64,000 bases of DNA from Arthonia radiata (Eukaryota > Ascomycota > Arthoniomycetes > Arthoniales > Arthoniaceae). The stretch's first letter is position 1. Each line of letters begins with the position of its first letter. The stretch covers positions 3,425,741-3,489,740 of the forward strand of contig PSQN01000016.1 of the NCBI GenBank assembly GCA_002989075.1, written 5' to 3'. The position numbers and the translations under genes were made by a program. The notes under the pieces are model-generated. The model was not told the DNA's origin, made no database searches, and was given only the letters and a program-made list of their open reading frames with translations. Shown in pieces: positions 21,921 through 32,158 of this stretch.

Positions 21921-22209
21921 GTCCGAGCTGCTGCCAGGTCTGACATGACGAGTGCTCTCCAGCCGATGCATAGAACTAGATCTAGCACATCGCGGAGCAG
22001 GAAGCCTTCGGGAGGGCGGCAAAAGCAGACTCAAAGCAAGAAAAGCTCAAGCTTGCCACCATTCCCGGCTCAAGAAGAAGCACGTGCCACGTTTCTTCGG
22101 AGAGACACCCGTTGCACCTCTGATGCCAAGCCGCACTCGATTTCCACCTACCTACTGTTTGATGTCAATACATCCCACCTGACGCGCTTTAGGATTCGTA
22201 TCACGCTAG

Positions 22210-23670
22210 ATGCTAGCAATGCCTCGCGCCAGCAATGTGGAGAGATTGCCACCAGAGCTTATGGAAATAATCTTGCAGCATCTGTCACATCTCCCTGCTT
22301 GCATTGAATCGTTAGCTGCTGCGAGCAAGCATGTTCGCTCGTTGTGCTCCGGTGCCTTGAACGCGTCGCAGAGGCTAGACGCACAGTATCACAACCTGGA
22401 GCTGGTAACATATCGAAGGCAACATACTCACGAGCTTGACGTCTGCGAGCTCCTCAATAAGCTGCTCTCTCAGTCAGAGCTCACCTACCACGTTCGAAAA
22501 CTGAAATTGACGACTGCGCATGAGGGTGCTCCAAAGAATGCCTACCAGGATTTCAGCTTCGACAGAGTAGCGCAGCTCATCGACCGCGGCTTTCATGACA
22601 CGGTCGGTTCGCTATTTCTGGAGGCGGTGTCCGAAGGGGCCGCAAATTATATGATGCAGAAGGTGATCTCCGGCTGGCAAAAGGCACCGCCGGGCTTGAG
22701 CACAGCGCTAACCCTCATCCCTCTGTTTTCATACTTGAGAAGTCTCTCCGTACCATTTAGCGACAAGCGGTTGGGAGGGTTTGCAGATAAACTCCGTCAC
22801 ATCAAGTCCGATGAACAGTATGAGGATGTAGTCAAGAACAGGTGTAACGGTGTTACTGAACATCGCGATTTGCCGGCGCCGTTGACTGAGCTACGGCACC
22901 TGGCCATCACGCGTGGTGACAGCGGCTGCTGCTATCTACCCACTCTAGGCCGGCTACTCGATGAGCTACGAGGCGTCGATCATATCACACTGGAGAGCCT
23001 ATTCGCAGATCGCGGTCACAGGCACTGGATACGATGTTTTGACGTGCGGCTAAAACGGATCGATCTCAGGCATACTCAAGGCTCCATCGAGCTGCTGGAA
23101 TCGCTCTTCCGAGGCATCGAAAACCTACAAAGCTTCTCCTACGAGTTGCAGCAATACGATGACGATGATCCTGAATGGGCTTATTGGGCGGTGGCAGTCG
23201 AGGTGCTGCGCGAGAAGTATGCAGAATCGCTCAAATCTCTTTCATTGGCGTCCGTGGACCCTGACTCGGCATCAACGCTCGCAATGAGGCAAATCCCGCA
23301 CTTGCGTCACTTCATAGGCTTAAAAGATTTCCATACTCAGGCCTCGTTGCTCCTCTACGACCAACGGCAGCATCTCTCGAAATCCAATCGATCGCTGCGG
23401 TATCAAGCCAATCAAGCGTACAGAGATCCATCAATTGCAGTCACTCTCTTGGTGGATATACTGCCTGCGCAGATCGAAAAGGTGCGACTCGACATGGGCC
23501 GCTACATGGAACTCGCCAGCAGGATGTTCAAGGGGCTCGACGGAAGAAAGGCGGACTTCCCATTACTGGATGGATTCGAGCTGTCGTGGCACGGCGAGCA
23601 TGAGCTGGACTGGCGAATTGTCAAGCTACTGGCAGCTGCAAAAGTAAAATGGCGGCGCGTGCATGTCTGA
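22210..23670 (+). CDS. F-box protein
   Basis: A single exon encodes 486 residues from ATG 22210 to TGA 23670. An F-box opens the protein (VERLPPELMEIILQHLSHLP, about residues 9-28), followed by a leucine-bearing region without regular repeats and a C-terminal part with WHGEHELDWRIVKLL. F-box proteins bind Skp1 and bring substrates to the SCF ubiquitin ligase, and the rest of the chain sets specificity. This one looks like the large lineage-specific F-box families of Dothideomycetes, whose substrates are mostly unknown. It converges with BBC1, with 184 nt between the stops. The start could also be the next ATG (MPRASN, residue 4). Confidence 0.75.
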   Translation: MLAMPRASNVERLPPELMEIILQHLSHLPACIESLAAASKHVRSLCSGALNASQRLDAQYHNLELVTYRRQHTHELDVCELLNKLLSQSELTYHVRKLKLTTAHEGAPKNAYQDFSFDRVAQLIDRGFHDTVGSLFLEAVSEGAANYMMQKVISGWQKAPPGLSTALTLIPLFSYLRSLSVPFSDKRLGGFADKLRHIKSDEQYEDVVKNRCNGVTEHRDLPAPLTELRHLAITRGDSGCCYLPTLGRLLDELRGVDHITLESLFADRGHRHWIRCFDVRLKRIDLRHTQGSIELLESLFRGIENLQSFSYELQQYDDDDPEWAYWAVAVEVLREKYAESLKSLSLASVDPDSASTLAMRQIPHLRHFIGLKDFHTQASLLLYDQRQHLSKSNRSLRYQANQAYRDPSIAVTLLVDILPAQIEKVRLDMGRYMELASRMFKGLDGRKADFPLLDGFELSWHGEHELDWRIVKLLAAAKVKWRRVHV

Positions 23671-23854
23671 CATCCTTTGTGGCCATCGCAGTAATCTTGA
23701 CCTGCTGCGGGCAAGCGGCTTCTCGGCTTAATACGCCTCTGGACGAGTGCAAAATTCCGCAATACCTTCAAGTGACGTCTTGGAATTCGACGCTTGCTAG
23801 AATGGATTGCATCTGTTCAGGACCCTTGCTACACACTTTCATCCACGCCTGTTA

Positions 23855-26800
23855 TTATGCATTACTCTCCCACCCCACGTAGTCTCGTCCCACTGCTCTC
23901 CACACCTTGACCTCGCCTCCCCCAAGATCTCCTACGCGAAAACTCTCAATCTTTGCCTTTTTGCCTTCCTTCTCTCGACCTTGTTCAAGGGCGCGGATCT
24001 TCTTTTTTGTGCCATCCCATTCCATTACAACGGCGACATGATCCGGCTTCCCAACGTCCATACTGTATTTAGTGTGTAGGTTGCCATGCTTTCCCTTGAA
24101 CTTGGCGTTCTTGAAGCTTACGATATCGCCAGGTCGGATTTCGTCATATTGAGAAACGCTTGAGTTGGCCATGTTGTAGTATACAAGCGCACCGTAGGCA
24201 CGTGTACCAATAGGCTGTAGGACATTTGGTCCGGCGCTCATGAAAAGATCACGTACAAGGCCTTGAGCTGTGCCATCTTCAACGGTTTGATTGAGCCTAG
24301 TAGAAGCTGCTGCTGCGATGGCCTCACCATGCTTGACATACATGGCTTCAAGCTGATCTTGGCGCATTTTCGGCGGTGGTGCTTCATGTCTCTGTTCAAG
24401 ATGTACGTCGTGCGATGGATCTCTGGCGTCGTACTGAACGGTAATGATAGTCTGGCTGTAATCTTGGAACAACACATATATATCCTTGCTCGTCGTAGAC
24501 CGGCCCCCTCGCTTGGATGTCGCGGATTCTTCAGATTCAGTAAGTACATCAGTGCGATTCTGTAAAGAAGGTGGTGGGGCGCGCGCTTGAGTCCACCACA
24601 TCGTCGCTTCCGCAAGGTCGACGTCGCGAGCAATATGTCCGCCTTCATCAGCCTGGGCTCTACTTCCAGGGTCCATCGACCGCCGACCTGTTGTTGACTT
24701 TCTGGACGGGTTCAACGACCGTCGTGGTTCGTCCAAGCTCACGGAATCCTCGGATGGAACGGCCATAGGAGCTCTATGCTCAGGTGGCACCGGTGGTGGC
24801 GCACTGTGAACGGGCGGCGGAGGTCCAGTGGGAGGCATTGGTGGAGGGCCCCGATAGTTTGATGATTCTAACGACGTCAAGCTCTCCGCATCCACATCCC
24901 CACTAGGATCTCGGGATCCTGTCGACGTTCGACTCGAAGGAGCAGGCAGGCCATCATATCGGTATGGGTCGTATTCTTCGTCGTCTTCCGTGCGCGGTGG
25001 CGGTATAGGCGGGGGACCTCGACTAGTCTCCGTGGACTTCTTCGAAGGAAGAGTTTGATGTGGTGGAGGGGGTGGAACTGCTCGGTGCAGGTTAGGGACG
25101 GGCGGAGGAGCAGTCATCGGTGATCGCCCCATTGTAGACTCAGACAACGTACTGTCACCATCTTGACTTGTATCACGACCGACTCGAGCCTTGAGAGCAT
25201 CTTTGTGAGTAGCTGTTGGAGCAATGTCGGTGTCGTAATCCCCTTCATACTCCGAGTCACGCTCCGCGGTTTCAGTTATAGGTGTTTCCAGAAATTGGCG
25301 CCCGCTTGCTTGCCGCCTTGGAGGAACAGCTGATGGGGGCGGGGGTGGAAAGGGTCGTTCTTGTGCTGGCATTGGCGGGATCTGTGGACTTCCTGCAGAC
25401 ATAGGCGGGGCGCGACTGGCGCGCTTCTCATTAGCTGAGGGTGACACTTGAGACTGATCGGGCGGACTCTGAGCAGAATTCACACCCGGAGCAGCGGCAC
25501 CACTGCGATGAGCGAGGTTTGCTTGTAAGCCTGGTATTGGTGGAGGTGGTAGAGGCATGGATCGCTCAGTGGAGAGGGGTGCTTCTGGGCGTGACATGGT
25601 ACCTGGTTCTGTGTCGGTATCGGCGTCGCTATCCTCGGCGACTGATGCGCGAGGTGGAAACGGCGGCGGCGGCACGGTTCGTCCTGGTCACTGTCAGCAT
25701 GGTCATTCAGTTGACGGCTCACAACCGCCTACCCCTCGGTTCGGGCGCTGTCCGAGCATCTGGGACTGGTGGAGCAAGGCCTGCCGACGGTCGTCGCGGC
25801 AGGGGCCGATCTACGTGTTGTTAGCGCGACAGAACGTTCGTGCAGCATTGCGATCGATTCTGCCCTGTACGACCTACTCAGCACCTCAATCACGAGCAAC
25901 GTTTGATAGGTCCCGTTGCAGTCGACGCAGGCGTGTCGGACAACGGGATCACAAAGTGCAGCTCGGAGTAGGGTCTTGATATTGTGTCGCCCAGGCTGAA
26001 GAATCTCACCGCGGAAGCGAAACGTACCTTGAGGCGCCGCCGGCGGACGTGATATCTCCGGGTGTGCTTGTTCATGTGTTCGAGGGGAAACATCTTCAAC
26101 ATCTGGAACAGCTTCGGCTGGCTGTTCTTCGGCGATAGGAAATGCTGACTCTGCTTCCTTTTCAACGCGAGGCGCTTGATCTTCTACAAGGGGCGGACTT
26201 TGCACTCTTGAAGGTACGCCGGGCATTGGCACCATCGGGATGCGTTGTTGGGGTGGTGGAGAGCGGGTCTCTGTGGAAGGACTTCTGCGCTCTGTCGACT
26301 TGCGTGAAGTAGTAGGCGGTCTCGGAGGGGGCATCCCAAACATCCCAGGCATACCCATTCCGCCGCTCATCTTCGCCATTCTCGCACGAAGCTCTTCCTT
26401 TCGGAGGGTTTCCGGGTCAATGTCCTCCTCTTGTTCCTCTCCTTCCTTGACGTCTTGCTCTTCTTCAAGCTCTTCAGCTTCCCCTTGAGCTTCTCTTGAG
26501 CCTCCTGTAAAGGTTCGAAATGGGACCGCTGGCGTTCGAGCTTGTGGTCTTTCATTCATTTCTTCTACTTCGGTGGAATCACCCCCAGCATCTTCGGTCG
26601 TCTCGCCGGCTCCAGACTGATCAGCTTCGTTTCCGTCACTAACCATATCCCGGAGGGACTCATCAGTTTCAGGACCTCCCGAGGGCATGCGACCAGGCAT
26701 GGGCCGAGCGACATCAGATGATGTCCGAGTAGCGCGCTCAGGCGATTTTACATCATCCTGTTTTGTGGGAGATTCCTTTGTTGTTGCTTCATCAGACTCG

Positions 26801-27666
26801 GTTCTAGGCTGGGTGGGTCGCTTCGGCTTTGGACCACCCTCTGCGCGCCGAGCAGTTTGCTCTTGTTGCTGCTTCTGTAGGAGCGCAATACGATCCTTCA
26901 AGCTTGTTGCTCTTGGCGCCTCCTCCTCTAGCTCGTCCTCATGACTACGGGTGACTCCCACCTCCTCTGCCTCTTTCTGATTTTGAGCCATTTTTTCAGC
27001 AATTTCAGGATCTTCCTCTCGCCTGTAAATCTTTTGAGGCGCATCTGACTTTGATGCTGGAGGAACATATGCATTACGCGCTGGTGGAGGCGCAACAAAC
27101 GGTTTCTTGATGAAGTTCTGGCCGGCGGATGCTCCGGAAGGTTTGGGTGCTACGGGCGGAGCAGCCGGTTTGTTGAAAGCAGCGATGCGGTCTTTAAACG
27201 AGCCGGAGCTAGGCTTCGATGCGGTTTCGGGAGGAGGAGCTTTCGCCGATGTCGCCACAACGGCAGGTTGGGCGGGTTGTGGCTTTGGCGCTGGCGGTGC
27301 TTCTTCGAGTATGGCGGAAGCGCGTTGTTCAGATATGACATCCTCATTGTGCTTTACGGGATGTGGTGGCTCTGGTTCAGCTTGTTGCGCAGCGGGCAGA
27401 GCGGCCTCGGACTCTAATTGTGGTCCTGTCTTCGGACGAGACCGAGTCGGGCGAGGGGGGGCCTGAGGTTCGTAGCGGTCTACGAAATTCCTTGGAAATA
27501 GGCCATTCTTTTGCACACCATCACTGCCAGTATACTCGCCAATGTACCATTCAGCATCCTCCTCTTCCGTCACGGTGATTATCTGGCCTGTGGAGAAGTC
27601 CAAATCATCATCGTGGGGCGATGAATAATCGTATACGGCCTTGACCTTGAACGGAGGCGCCGGCAT
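23855..27666 (-). CDS. BBC1: SH3 protein BBC1/MTI1, myosin-I and actin patch regulator
   Basis: Three exons (26028-27666, 25733-25810, 23855-25683) give 1181 residues. The ATG at 27666 (MPAPPFKVKAVYDYSS) is preferred to the in-frame TTG upstream. An SH3 domain fills residues 1-65 (ALYDY-type KAVYDYSSPHDDDLDF, EWYIGEY, GLFPRNFVD). A very long acidic, lysine and proline-rich middle follows with polyproline runs (PPPPP, PPVP) that suit SH3 and profilin binding. The conserved C-terminal domain starts near DIYVLFQDYSQTIITV and includes RPGDIVSF and KHGNLHTKY. BBC1/MTI1 restrains Arp2/3 activation by type I myosin and WASP at endocytic actin patches. The first intron (25811-26027, 217 nt) is long for this window; the 77-80-nt middle exon was placed by phase and a proline-rich reading. 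Confidence 0.88.
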
Positions 27667-28022
27667 GTTGAGAGGGGGCTTCAATAGCTATGGCACTGGA
27701 CTTCAACCTGTGTCGTCAGTTGAGACCGTGCAGGCGTGCGAATTTAAGCTTCGCCGACGGGTAGGAGTATCAAAACAGCTTGCACACTCATACGAGGGTG
27801 GCTTATGAAAGTTACAATGACAAGAGGCTGTCATGAATGCAGCAATCGCGGACGCTCGAGCTTTAAGCGGTAAACTGCTGTCTTGAAATAAAGTAAGTCG
27901 TCCGCAGAGGGTGAGAGGCTTCGTCATTTCGCCAAGCCTTCCGGAAGTGTGCCTGCATTTTGAGGAAACCACGTAATTGTCCGACTGAAAGTTGAAGTTC
28001 TTATCGACGCTATGCTGGAGTG
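27667..28022. promoter_or_regulatory. divergent promoter region BBC1 / RTR1
   Basis: The 356 nt between the two ATGs should hold both promoters. I found no specific motif. Confidence 0.45.
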
Positions 28023-28844
28023 ATGGCTCCCAAATCAATACTCAAGAAGACACAGCAAGGCTCACCAGGTGAAGTTTTGTATGCTGCTCAGAATGGCCCG
28101 GACAAGGTGACGGACAAGCACCGGGAGATTGCCTTGCGTCATGCGCAGCTCCTTCAGCAGCGCAAAGATGTTGAGGCCGCCAATCTCGCAGCAATCGAGG
28201 AGTTGATGGAGTATCCCACCGATCCAGCGATTGATCCGGTGAATCCACCGGTGTCTGATGTTGCTAGATTTCAGCGGCTCATCCGGCCATTTCAGCCAGG
28301 GGATTACGATGCAGTGCTCGAGGAGCGTAAGTGCATGGATAAATGCGGCTACGTCTTTTGTCCCCGCAAACGTAGGCATGAGCCTGGTCGAGGCATCGTG
28401 AGGCTTCAAGCTGGCGGCCAAGAAAACACTAAATTCTTGTCCAGCAAACAAGTTGAAATGTGGTGTAGCGATGCATGTGCCCGCCGGGCGCTCTACATCA
28501 AAGTTCAGCTCAACGAGCAACCGGCCTGGGAGCGCTCGGGCGGATACACGCAACCTATCCAAATTCTGGATGAGTATGGTCAACAGAAACTGCAGGTTAG
28601 AGTTGGGGAGCATAGCATCGGAGACGCAGATGATGATGCGGCTCTGGGTAAAGCGATAGAGGAATTGGCTTTGGAACGAGGCGAGCAAAAGAACTCGTTG
28701 AGGCCGGAAATGGTTCTCGCGGAGCGCATCAAGGAGAGTGGTACTCTTACGGGTGTACATGAACCTATCTTGGTTCGGGACGAGAACGATGCGGTTGAAA
28801 CGCATCAATCGCGAGGCAAAATCAACCCCGCTGTACATACCTGA
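28023..28844 (+). CDS. RTR1: RNA polymerase II CTD phosphatase RTR1/RPAP2
   Basis: A single exon encodes 273 residues. ATG 28023 gives MAPKSILKK; an in-frame GTG just before it is not used. Rtr1/RPAP2 is an atypical Ser5-P (and Tyr1-P) phosphatase of the RNA polymerase II C-terminal domain that also helps polymerase import. The defining zinc site is visible: Cys108 and Cys113 in CGYVFC, then Cys148 and Cys152 in WCSDAC. The N-terminal helical part (HREIALRHAQLLQQRKDVEA) is typical, and the C-terminus is charged and variable. It converges with RPS17 about 300 nt away. Confidence 0.9.
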   Translation: MAPKSILKKTQQGSPGEVLYAAQNGPDKVTDKHREIALRHAQLLQQRKDVEAANLAAIEELMEYPTDPAIDPVNPPVSDVARFQRLIRPFQPGDYDAVLEERKCMDKCGYVFCPRKRRHEPGRGIVRLQAGGQENTKFLSSKQVEMWCSDACARRALYIKVQLNEQPAWERSGGYTQPIQILDEYGQQKLQVRVGEHSIGDADDDAALGKAIEELALERGEQKNSLRPEMVLAERIKESGTLTGVHEPILVRDENDAVETHQSRGKINPAVHT

Positions 28845-29145
28845 GCGCGAGCTCGATTGATAGATCGGACAGTGAAAAGGGTCCCAGACTGGACACGGGC
28901 TGCTCGAAGAACCTCAAGACCGAATAGTTTGCACAATGTGGATTCGAGACTAACCGTCAACGACTGGACTCGGATGGCGATCTCACATGAGCTAAGGTCA
29001 CTAGTGTATGCCCCCGCAACATTCCTCTCACGGCGGCGAGGCATCGTCAAGAGCTTCGACAGGTGAAGAATTACAAGCCGTATCATTCAGCTTAGCGCAT
29101 TCATGTTATCTCTCAGCGAGACCTGAGACCCTCTCCTACGACTTC
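28845..29145. other. intergenic between convergent genes
   Basis: About 300 nt separate the RTR1 and RPS17 stops. The small open frames here are shadows. Confidence 0.5.
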
Positions 29146-29854
29146 TCATCTTGGCGGTCTATCACCGAAGCGGCGTGGGCGCTCAGCAACGGCTTGAGCA
29201 GCGACCGGGACAACATTGACTGGAATAGAATCGAACTGTATGGTGTGATTAGCACAACGAAGCTATTGCCGACATCGGGGAAAGCAGCTCACCCCCATGC
29301 TTTTCAGCATATCGCGTGTCTCTTGGTCCACGTCCAGCTGCCCACTCTCGCTGTTTTGGGTGAAGTCCAGCGCTGAGACTTCTGGCACGTATTGATCCTT
29401 GCGCTCACGCTCCTCTTCTTGCAGCTTGAATGATATGCCTCGGACCGGTCCACGTTGAATGCGCTTCATCAAATGGGTTGTGTATCCAGCAATCTAAGGT
29501 GATGTCTATCAGTCTTCATTGCTCAAGTGCAGCGTGCAGCGAGTGGAAAGCGGCAGTCAAGTTGAGGCGGTGGACTTCAACTCCGATCGGTATACCTTCT
29601 ACCAATTGCTGCTGTCATCAAGACGTGCGAGGGCAATTTACCTTGTTGCGGAGACGTTTACTTGCGATGATGGCGATTTCATCGCAAATGCGCTTATTGG
29701 TCTCGAAGTCGAGAGTGAGCTTGGGATAGTATCGCTCGATGATGACCTTGGAGGACTTCTTGACGGTCTACAGATGGTCGGAAGATTAGCCATCCCATGC
29801 GGTTTCTTGCTCGTGGCTAGAAGTTGAAACGTACCTTGGTCCTAACGCGACCCA
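29146..29854 (-). CDS. RPS17: 40S ribosomal protein S17 (eS17)
   Basis: Four exons on the minus strand (29834-29854, 29642-29767, 29293-29493, 29146-29235) code for 145 residues, the normal eS17 length. Sequence across joins is unmistakable: [53 protein letters not shown]. eS17 sits on the small-subunit head/beak side and is essential for translation. The first exon has only 21 nt, and the second intron (29494-29641) is 148 nt, longer than most here; long 5' introns are common in ribosomal protein genes. The gene is divergent from MRP51, a mitochondrial ribosomal protein. Confidence 0.96.
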
Positions 29855-30062
29855 TAATTGCGGTTCCGTGCTGCCGTCAAGTTGTGCTGCAGACGTAAAA
29901 GTAGCGCGAATGTGGATTCGGAGGGCGGTGCGCCAAGACTTTGGGTCGCTGACATAATCTCAGTTGGTCCAAGCGCCGCAAGCTCAAGCATTAAGGATCA
30001 TACGTTCGACGCTCAAGCTCACCTCTACGAACATGCGACTACAATAGAGTCCAGGACCGACA
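29855..30062. promoter_or_regulatory. divergent promoter, cytosolic and mitochondrial ribosomal protein genes
   Basis: Only 208 nt lie between the ATGs of RPS17 and MRP51. Both promoters must share this space, which could couple the two genes. No known ribosomal-protein motif was identified by eye. Confidence 0.45.
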
Positions 30063-31757
30063 ATGTCCGTCAAAAGATACTCGCCAACCGCGAGCGCCTT
30101 ACGGTCTTCCAGGTTTTTCTCCTTACCTCCACCTCTTCCGCGGCCGCCTGAGTTCATTCCATCCAACACATTCATCTCAAATGCGCAATCGGCCAGCGCC
30201 ACCCTACCGCACCCTGTTCAGCAAGCCATTGCCACACCAGCTTCAGCGCGTTCTCGCGGTGACTGGGGCCTGAAGCGATCATTACCAAGGCGGTCAACAC
30301 AGCGCTCTACAGACCCGCCCATCTTTCGTATCAATGCCGTCGATACGCGGGAGCATATCACTGACTTTGACACTGCGTCCGACCTCACCGTCACGCGGGA
30401 AAAGTTTTTGGAACTTGGCATACCTGTGAGCATAATCGAGCAGCGACCTGGGCGGGCAAAGCCGGTGGCAGCGAGCCCTTTTGAACCGGCTTCGGACAAC
30501 ACAGACGCGCGAGCGCCGATCAGAGATCCTCGCAATGGTCAACCAATCACACGGTGGAAGTTTGAAGGTCCTTGGCTGGCTGGTCTGAGCGAGCAAAAGT
30601 TCCTAGACTACGTCGAAAATGAACTATATGGTCGCAAAGAAGAATTTCTTGCGTTCTTGCGCCATCATGAAGCCCAGCGGCAAGAGCAGAGTCGCAAATT
30701 CAACCTGAGCACCGATGAAGGCCGTGGAGCACAGCGCGCAGCGAACAACACATCTGATGTCGGCTCACCGACAGCGACGATGTCCGATTCCGACTTCGCC
30801 GCCTACCTTCGTAAGCTGCGCTCCTCGTTCTTTTACGGAGCAACTCTCCCAGATCTCATATCCCGCTTCCTCGACATACCCGTCCTGGCGGCTATTGAGC
30901 AAACGGATGTCAGAAAAACAGGGCCACAAAGAATTCCCGCACGCTCCTCAATGGACGACATTAGGGAGCACCATTCGAAAACATCTTCCACCAATCGCAC
31001 TGTCGCAACCGGCCCACCAAGCACACATCCTTCAGGCGGCCTATCGTATCTTCGCGTGGATTCTCTTCTGCCAACCCACCCTCTGTTTGGACCCATCTCC
31101 CGCCATCAGCCTGCAGTCGCGCGCGTCCTGGGGCGCGAAGATACCCCAACGAAGAGGCCCGGCTTTCTTGGCGTAGCTGGTTTTGCTGTGCCCGAAGATG
31201 ACGAGACCAAAGGCGGTCGTCAAATCGTCGCGGATGTTCGCCGCCAAACCATGGATGCAGCGAGAGACAACGACATCATGAAGAAGCAAGACTCTGGCGC
31301 TCGCCGCATCGGCGTGTCTATCAAGGGTGGCAATAGAGCCTGGGTCGAGCCAGTGGGGGCTTCGGTGGATGAGTCAGGACGGGTCAAATTGAAGCTGACT
31401 AATCCCGACGATGGCCTGGTCGATAGCGTGACAGAAGATCTTGGCGGTGCGGCGATGGTGTCTGGAAGTTTGGAGCCGAATCGCGGCGAGCAAGAGCTCA
31501 TTGCTCAGAGGACAGCGTTCAACATGAGGAATTTGACGGACTCGAACGTCGGCAGAGCGACTGGGTTCCTTGCAAAGAGCCAGGCGGGAGCCTACGGAAT
31601 TGGTAAGTCTGCTCAGCCTAGTGGCACCCGTTCTGAGAGCCAAGACGATCGACGACAACGTCCACAATCCGGAGGAACAATGAAGGATTTTTTCAATGTC
31701 TTAAACACCGTAGGCAAGGAGAATGTGAAGGATTGGGGAGGCGGGCGGCAACAATGA
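30063..31757 (+). CDS. MRP51: mitochondrial small ribosomal subunit protein bS1m (Mrp51)
   Basis: A single exon encodes 564 residues. The N-terminus is basic and serine-rich, as for mitochondrial import (MSVKRYSPTASALRSSRFFSLP). The family core follows: RSRGDWGLKRSLPRRSTQRS, then HITDFDTASD, matching fungal Mrp51, which binds mRNA 5' leaders in the mitochondrial small subunit and supports mitochondrial translation. Further on is a glycine and charged C-terminal part ending near KDWGGGRQQ. It is longer than yeast Mrp51 (about 340 residues), as is usual in filamentous ascomycetes. It converges with the chitin synthase gene. Confidence 0.85.
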   Translation: MSVKRYSPTASALRSSRFFSLPPPLPRPPEFIPSNTFISNAQSASATLPHPVQQAIATPASARSRGDWGLKRSLPRRSTQRSTDPPIFRINAVDTREHITDFDTASDLTVTREKFLELGIPVSIIEQRPGRAKPVAASPFEPASDNTDARAPIRDPRNGQPITRWKFEGPWLAGLSEQKFLDYVENELYGRKEEFLAFLRHHEAQRQEQSRKFNLSTDEGRGAQRAANNTSDVGSPTATMSDSDFAAYLRKLRSSFFYGATLPDLISRFLDIPVLAAIEQTDVRKTGPQRIPARSSMDDIREHHSKTSSTNRTVATGPPSTHPSGGLSYLRVDSLLPTHPLFGPISRHQPAVARVLGREDTPTKRPGFLGVAGFAVPEDDETKGGRQIVADVRRQTMDAARDNDIMKKQDSGARRIGVSIKGGNRAWVEPVGASVDESGRVKLKLTNPDDGLVDSVTEDLGGAAMVSGSLEPNRGEQELIAQRTAFNMRNLTDSNVGRATGFLAKSQAGAYGIGKSAQPSGTRSESQDDRRQRPQSGGTMKDFFNVLNTVGKENVKDWGGGRQQ

Positions 31758-32158
31758 GGCTTGCCTCGCTGTTGTTGTGCTTGTATACTATGTTTACAGT
31801 ATGGAATTATCGTATCGAGTCCTGATATGAGCTATATCCTCACTCGCCCAGCTTGCGCGCGATTCCGCCGGCTTCTAGCTCATGATAGAGCGGTGGAGCG
31901 GGTCTCTTGCAGCTTATTCCTGTCTGAAACCCAAGAGTGTGTCAGTGAAAGGCTCGTCAGACCGAACATTGTGACGAAACAACTGATACTGATAGTGGAA
32001 AATCCGACCCGAACAAACGTTAGACATGTGCCGTTCGCTTTTGAACATTGAAGACGTCCGCCCAAAATGCAACAATCGTACAAGCATGGCAACACCGCCC
32101 CATGCACAGACCTATGGCCGAAACCCTCCAAGTTGCTGGAGCTGCACCAAAGCTTCAT
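31758..32158. other. intergenic between convergent genes
   Basis: Some 400 nt separate MRP51 and the chitin synthase stop. No gene is seen; overlapping open frames near the right side are shadows of the chitin synthase end. Confidence 0.5.

Noticed and set aside
21945-22307. Open frame of 120 codons after EMC4
   Set aside because: It is Ser/Arg/Thr-rich without family features, overlaps the F-box gene start in another frame, and has no intron or conserved motif.
26028-26165. Alternative minus-strand frame across the BBC1 first intron
   Set aside because: The reading is not family-like. Splicing 25811-26027 gives a phase-consistent proline-rich link to the next exon.
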